64,000 nt of DNA from Bacillus benzoevorans (GTDB lineage Bacteria > Bacillota > Bacilli > Bacillales > Cytobacillaceae), in NCBI RefSeq assembly GCF_014207535.1, contig NZ_JACHGK010000001.1, positions 1-64,000 of the forward strand, written 5' to 3'. How positions within the stretch are numbered: position 1 is the stretch's first letter; each line of letters starts with the position of its first letter. The notes below the pieces were generated by a model, which saw only the letters and a list, made by a program, of their open reading frames with translations, had not been told where the DNA came from and searched no databases. Shown here piece after piece: positions 62,346-64,000 of this stretch. The position numbers and the translations under genes are program-made.

Positions 62346-62924
62346 TTACACCAATTCTGTTTCTTCCAAACATTCTTTTTTTCTCAGTTTGCCATCCTCT
62401 TCATTAAATTCATTTTCAATATTGTTGAATGATTTTTCAAATATCTCCATAAAGTCATCGCCGTAGATATTTCGGACAATGGTCATCATTTCGATGATTT
62501 CAGGGAATTTCCCGAAAATTTCCTTTAATGGCACCGATGCTTGAAATGCCGCATTTTGTTCCGGATCGTATCCTTCAACAATTTGGTGAAATACCTTTTC
62601 TCCTTCTTCGGTCAATTGGATATACGTATTCCTTTTATCATTTTCCTTTTTTGAAAATGTCAAAAGTCCGCGTTCTTCTAACTTTTTTGAAAAATTAAAC
62701 GCTGTTGATACATGCATAACCCCAAATTTTGCCACATCCGAAATGGATGCACCGCCTAAATGATAAGCAATCCATAAAATATGATGCTCATTAATATTCA
62801 AATCAAATGGCTTAATCCATTGCTGCCAATCCTTTTCAACTGATTTCCATAAAGCTTTGCTTAGCTGGCCAATGCGCTGACTAAATAACAGAGCCTCTTT
62901 TACTGAAAATTCTTTTTCTCCCAT
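62346..62924 (-). CDS. scoC: HTH-type transition-state regulator ScoC (Hpr)
   Basis: A 192-residue MarR-type winged-helix protein very similar to B. subtilis ScoC/Hpr, including WKSVEKDWQQWIKPFDLNIN and FGVMHVSTAFNFSKKLEERG, separate family stretches that cover the DNA-binding region. ScoC represses protease, sporulation and transport genes during the transition state. The ATG at 62924 fits GGGTGA best; an in-frame GTG at 62936 overlaps that site. PrkA, which affects Hpr levels in B. subtilis, is in the same window. Confidence 0.95.
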   Translation of the reverse strand: MGEKEFSVKEALLFSQRIGQLSKALWKSVEKDWQQWIKPFDLNINEHHILWIAYHLGGASISDVAKFGVMHVSTAFNFSKKLEERGLLTFSKKENDKRNTYIQLTEEGEKVFHQIVEGYDPEQNAAFQASVPLKEIFGKFPEIIEMMTIVRNIYGDDFMEIFEKSFNNIENEFNEEDGKLRKKECLEETELV

Positions 62925-63204
62925 CCTCTTAATCACCCTTTTTATTATAACTGTAATTTCATTATGCCAATAAAATAAAAAATAATAAAGTCAAAAAAAT
63001 GCTAATTTTTTAGATTATTATATCTTCCTCCATACGTTAGTAATTTCACAAAAAAGTTATCACTATTTTCATAGTATATTTATTTCCTCTTTCATGGTGA
63101 AATTCCTGCTTTTTGGAAAAGAATATTTTCTAAACAGTGCGAATGTTATAAAATTTTAGTGTTATCGGCATTATTTTTCCTTTTTATCCGAAAATTAGCC
63201 TAGA

Positions 63205-63591
63205 TTATTCTGTCGAATTTTCGGTGTTTGTGTGTTTGTGCCTTTTTATCTGAGATTCAAGGGTCCGAATGCTTAATTCTATCGCATTTAATTCTTTTTT
63301 TAGGTCTTCTTGATGCGGTTCGATTTTCTTTTCCCAGTCGGTTAAAGCTATCTTTAGATCAGAGACAAAGCTTTTTATCGGATCTGTACTTTCAAGAGAT
63401 GCTGTTTTTATTGATTCGCTTAAATCGTGAAGACTTTCCTTTATCTCAGATAAATGACTCATCCAAACTTTTGTCTGATCTGCCAGAACCTGCCTTGTTT
63501 CTTTTCCTGAAGCTGGTGCAGCAAGTAATGTACAGGCAGATACTGTGATTCCTCCGACAAAAAAGCCGAGTAAAAAGTGTTTTCTATTCAA
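63205..63591 (-). CDS. yhaH: YtxH-domain protein (YhaH)
   Basis: A 128-residue protein with an N-terminal hydrophobic segment and glycine-rich start (GFFVGGITVSACTLLAAP), then a charged coiled-coil-like tail. This is the YtxH/YhaH pattern of a single-pass membrane-anchored helix protein. B. subtilis YhaH is a general stress protein. It stands between scoC and trpP as in B. subtilis. Confidence 0.82.
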   Translation of the reverse strand: MNRKHFLLGFFVGGITVSACTLLAAPASGKETRQVLADQTKVWMSHLSEIKESLHDLSESIKTASLESTDPIKSFVSDLKIALTDWEKKIEPHQEDLKKELNAIELSIRTLESQIKRHKHTNTENSTE

Positions 63592-63721
63592 TCAGATCAC
63601 CACCCGAAAAGTTTTATCCCCATACTATAACTTTCTGCAAAAAGGGAAAATTTCCTCCAAAAAGACAGAAATATTATTCTAATAAAAAATAATAATCCTG
63701 GACGAAAGAGAGTAGGATAAG

Positions 63722-63748
63722 AAAAAACCCGTCGTGTGACGGGTTTTA
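63722..63748 (-). terminator. terminator after trpP
   Basis: AAAACCCGTC, loop GTGT, GACGGGTTTT. On the minus strand it runs into TTTTTTC. Confidence 0.88.
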
Positions 63749-63784
63749 TGTGGATCCAGCCTATTTTAGAAGGCAGGCTCCTTC

Positions 63785-64000
63785 TTATTGACTAATAGTC
63801 TGTTGCCTATTCCCGGTAAGATTCGTGCGTTTTAAAATAGATGCTGCTACTGGATACAATACAATCATAACAATGGTATTCACCGCTGCTGCCGGTAAGA
63901 CAACGGAAGCAAATAGTGCGGCAAACGGTCCAGGTAATTCGGCAATCAACAGAGCTGAGCCTAAGAAGACTGTTCCGGAAATAATGGTTCCAACTGCAGT
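63785..64000 (-). CDS. trpP: tryptophan transporter TrpP, C-terminal part (5' end outside window)
   Basis: The last 71 codons of a membrane protein: GTIISGTVFLGSALLIAELPG, LFASVVLPAAAVNTIVMIVLYPV and the tail LKRTNLTGNRQQTISQ are visible, in separate stretches. The sequence and its place next to yhaH fit TrpP (YhaG), a tryptophan uptake protein that is regulated by TRAP in B. subtilis. The start and any TRAP binding site lie beyond the end of the window. Confidence 0.82.
   Translation of the reverse strand, partial: TAVGTIISGTVFLGSALLIAELPGPFAALFASVVLPAAAVNTIVMIVLYPVAASILKRTNLTGNRQQTISQ

Overview
The window comes from a low-GC, endospore-forming Firmicute of the family Bacillaceae. It carries spore genes (an alpha/beta SASP, a CotF-like coat protein, prkA, yhbH, spoVR, YjcZ-type peptides), AGGAGG-type ribosome binding sites with some GTG/TTG starts, and gene neighbourhoods matching the yhb, yhd, yhe and yha regions of Bacillus subtilis. 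The gene order is not identical to B. subtilis, and I cannot name a species.

Layout: 1-2366 is the end of an rRNA operon (23S 3' end, 5S) followed by 15 tRNA genes and a terminator. Two places here hold short copies of a tRNA 5' end fused to hairpin-forming DNA just upstream of the intact gene (tRNA-Asn, tRNA-fMet). 2570-4588 is an aldehyde dehydrogenase/DUF779 pair. 5256-10094 is a one-carbon cluster: fhs, folD, fchA, a formate/nitrite-family channel and folE. 10791-12446 is a CoA-disulfide reductase with a rhodanese domain, preceded by CsoR/CstR-like palindromes. 12631-17241 holds a lone tRNA-Gly, queG, a TetR regulator, a YhbB-like amidase, trmL and a nitroreductase. 17242-17625 has hairpin repeats and a 30-residue membrane peptide.

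18223-32732 is mixed housekeeping and sporulation: prkA, yhbH, a lactonase, a YczE-type membrane protein, a CotF-like coat protein, a Pit phosphate transporter with its DUF47 partner, an RluA pseudouridine synthase, a thioredoxin/BdbC pair, pgcA and spoVR. 32775-43947 holds two CNNM/CorC transporters, CorA, an AI-2E-family permease and cydABCD. 44340-44580 is an array of hairpin repeats. 44575-50877 carries an acetyltransferase, a CDF transporter, small spore-related genes, yheA, a YhaX-like HAD protein and hemZ. A MITE-like element with a 6-bp direct repeat lies at 50956-51143. 51237-64000 is the yha block: yhaQP, yhaON, a long yhaM variant, yhaL, prsA, two YjcZ peptides, a DUF3267 protein, yhaI, scoC, yhaH and the 3' part of trpP.

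How the genes fit together: the fhs-folD-fchA-channel cluster can link formate to methylene-THF. Its FolD lacks the lysine normally needed for cyclohydrolase activity, which the adjacent FchA would supply. PrkA, YhbH and SpoVR form the known YeaG/YeaH/YcgB trio, and ScoC sits in the same window. No prophage, CRISPR array or intact insertion sequence was seen. The most unusual features are the tRNA-5'-fragment units, the split C1 module, the hairpin repeat family and several families with altered catalytic residues (YhaX-like HAD, DUF3267).
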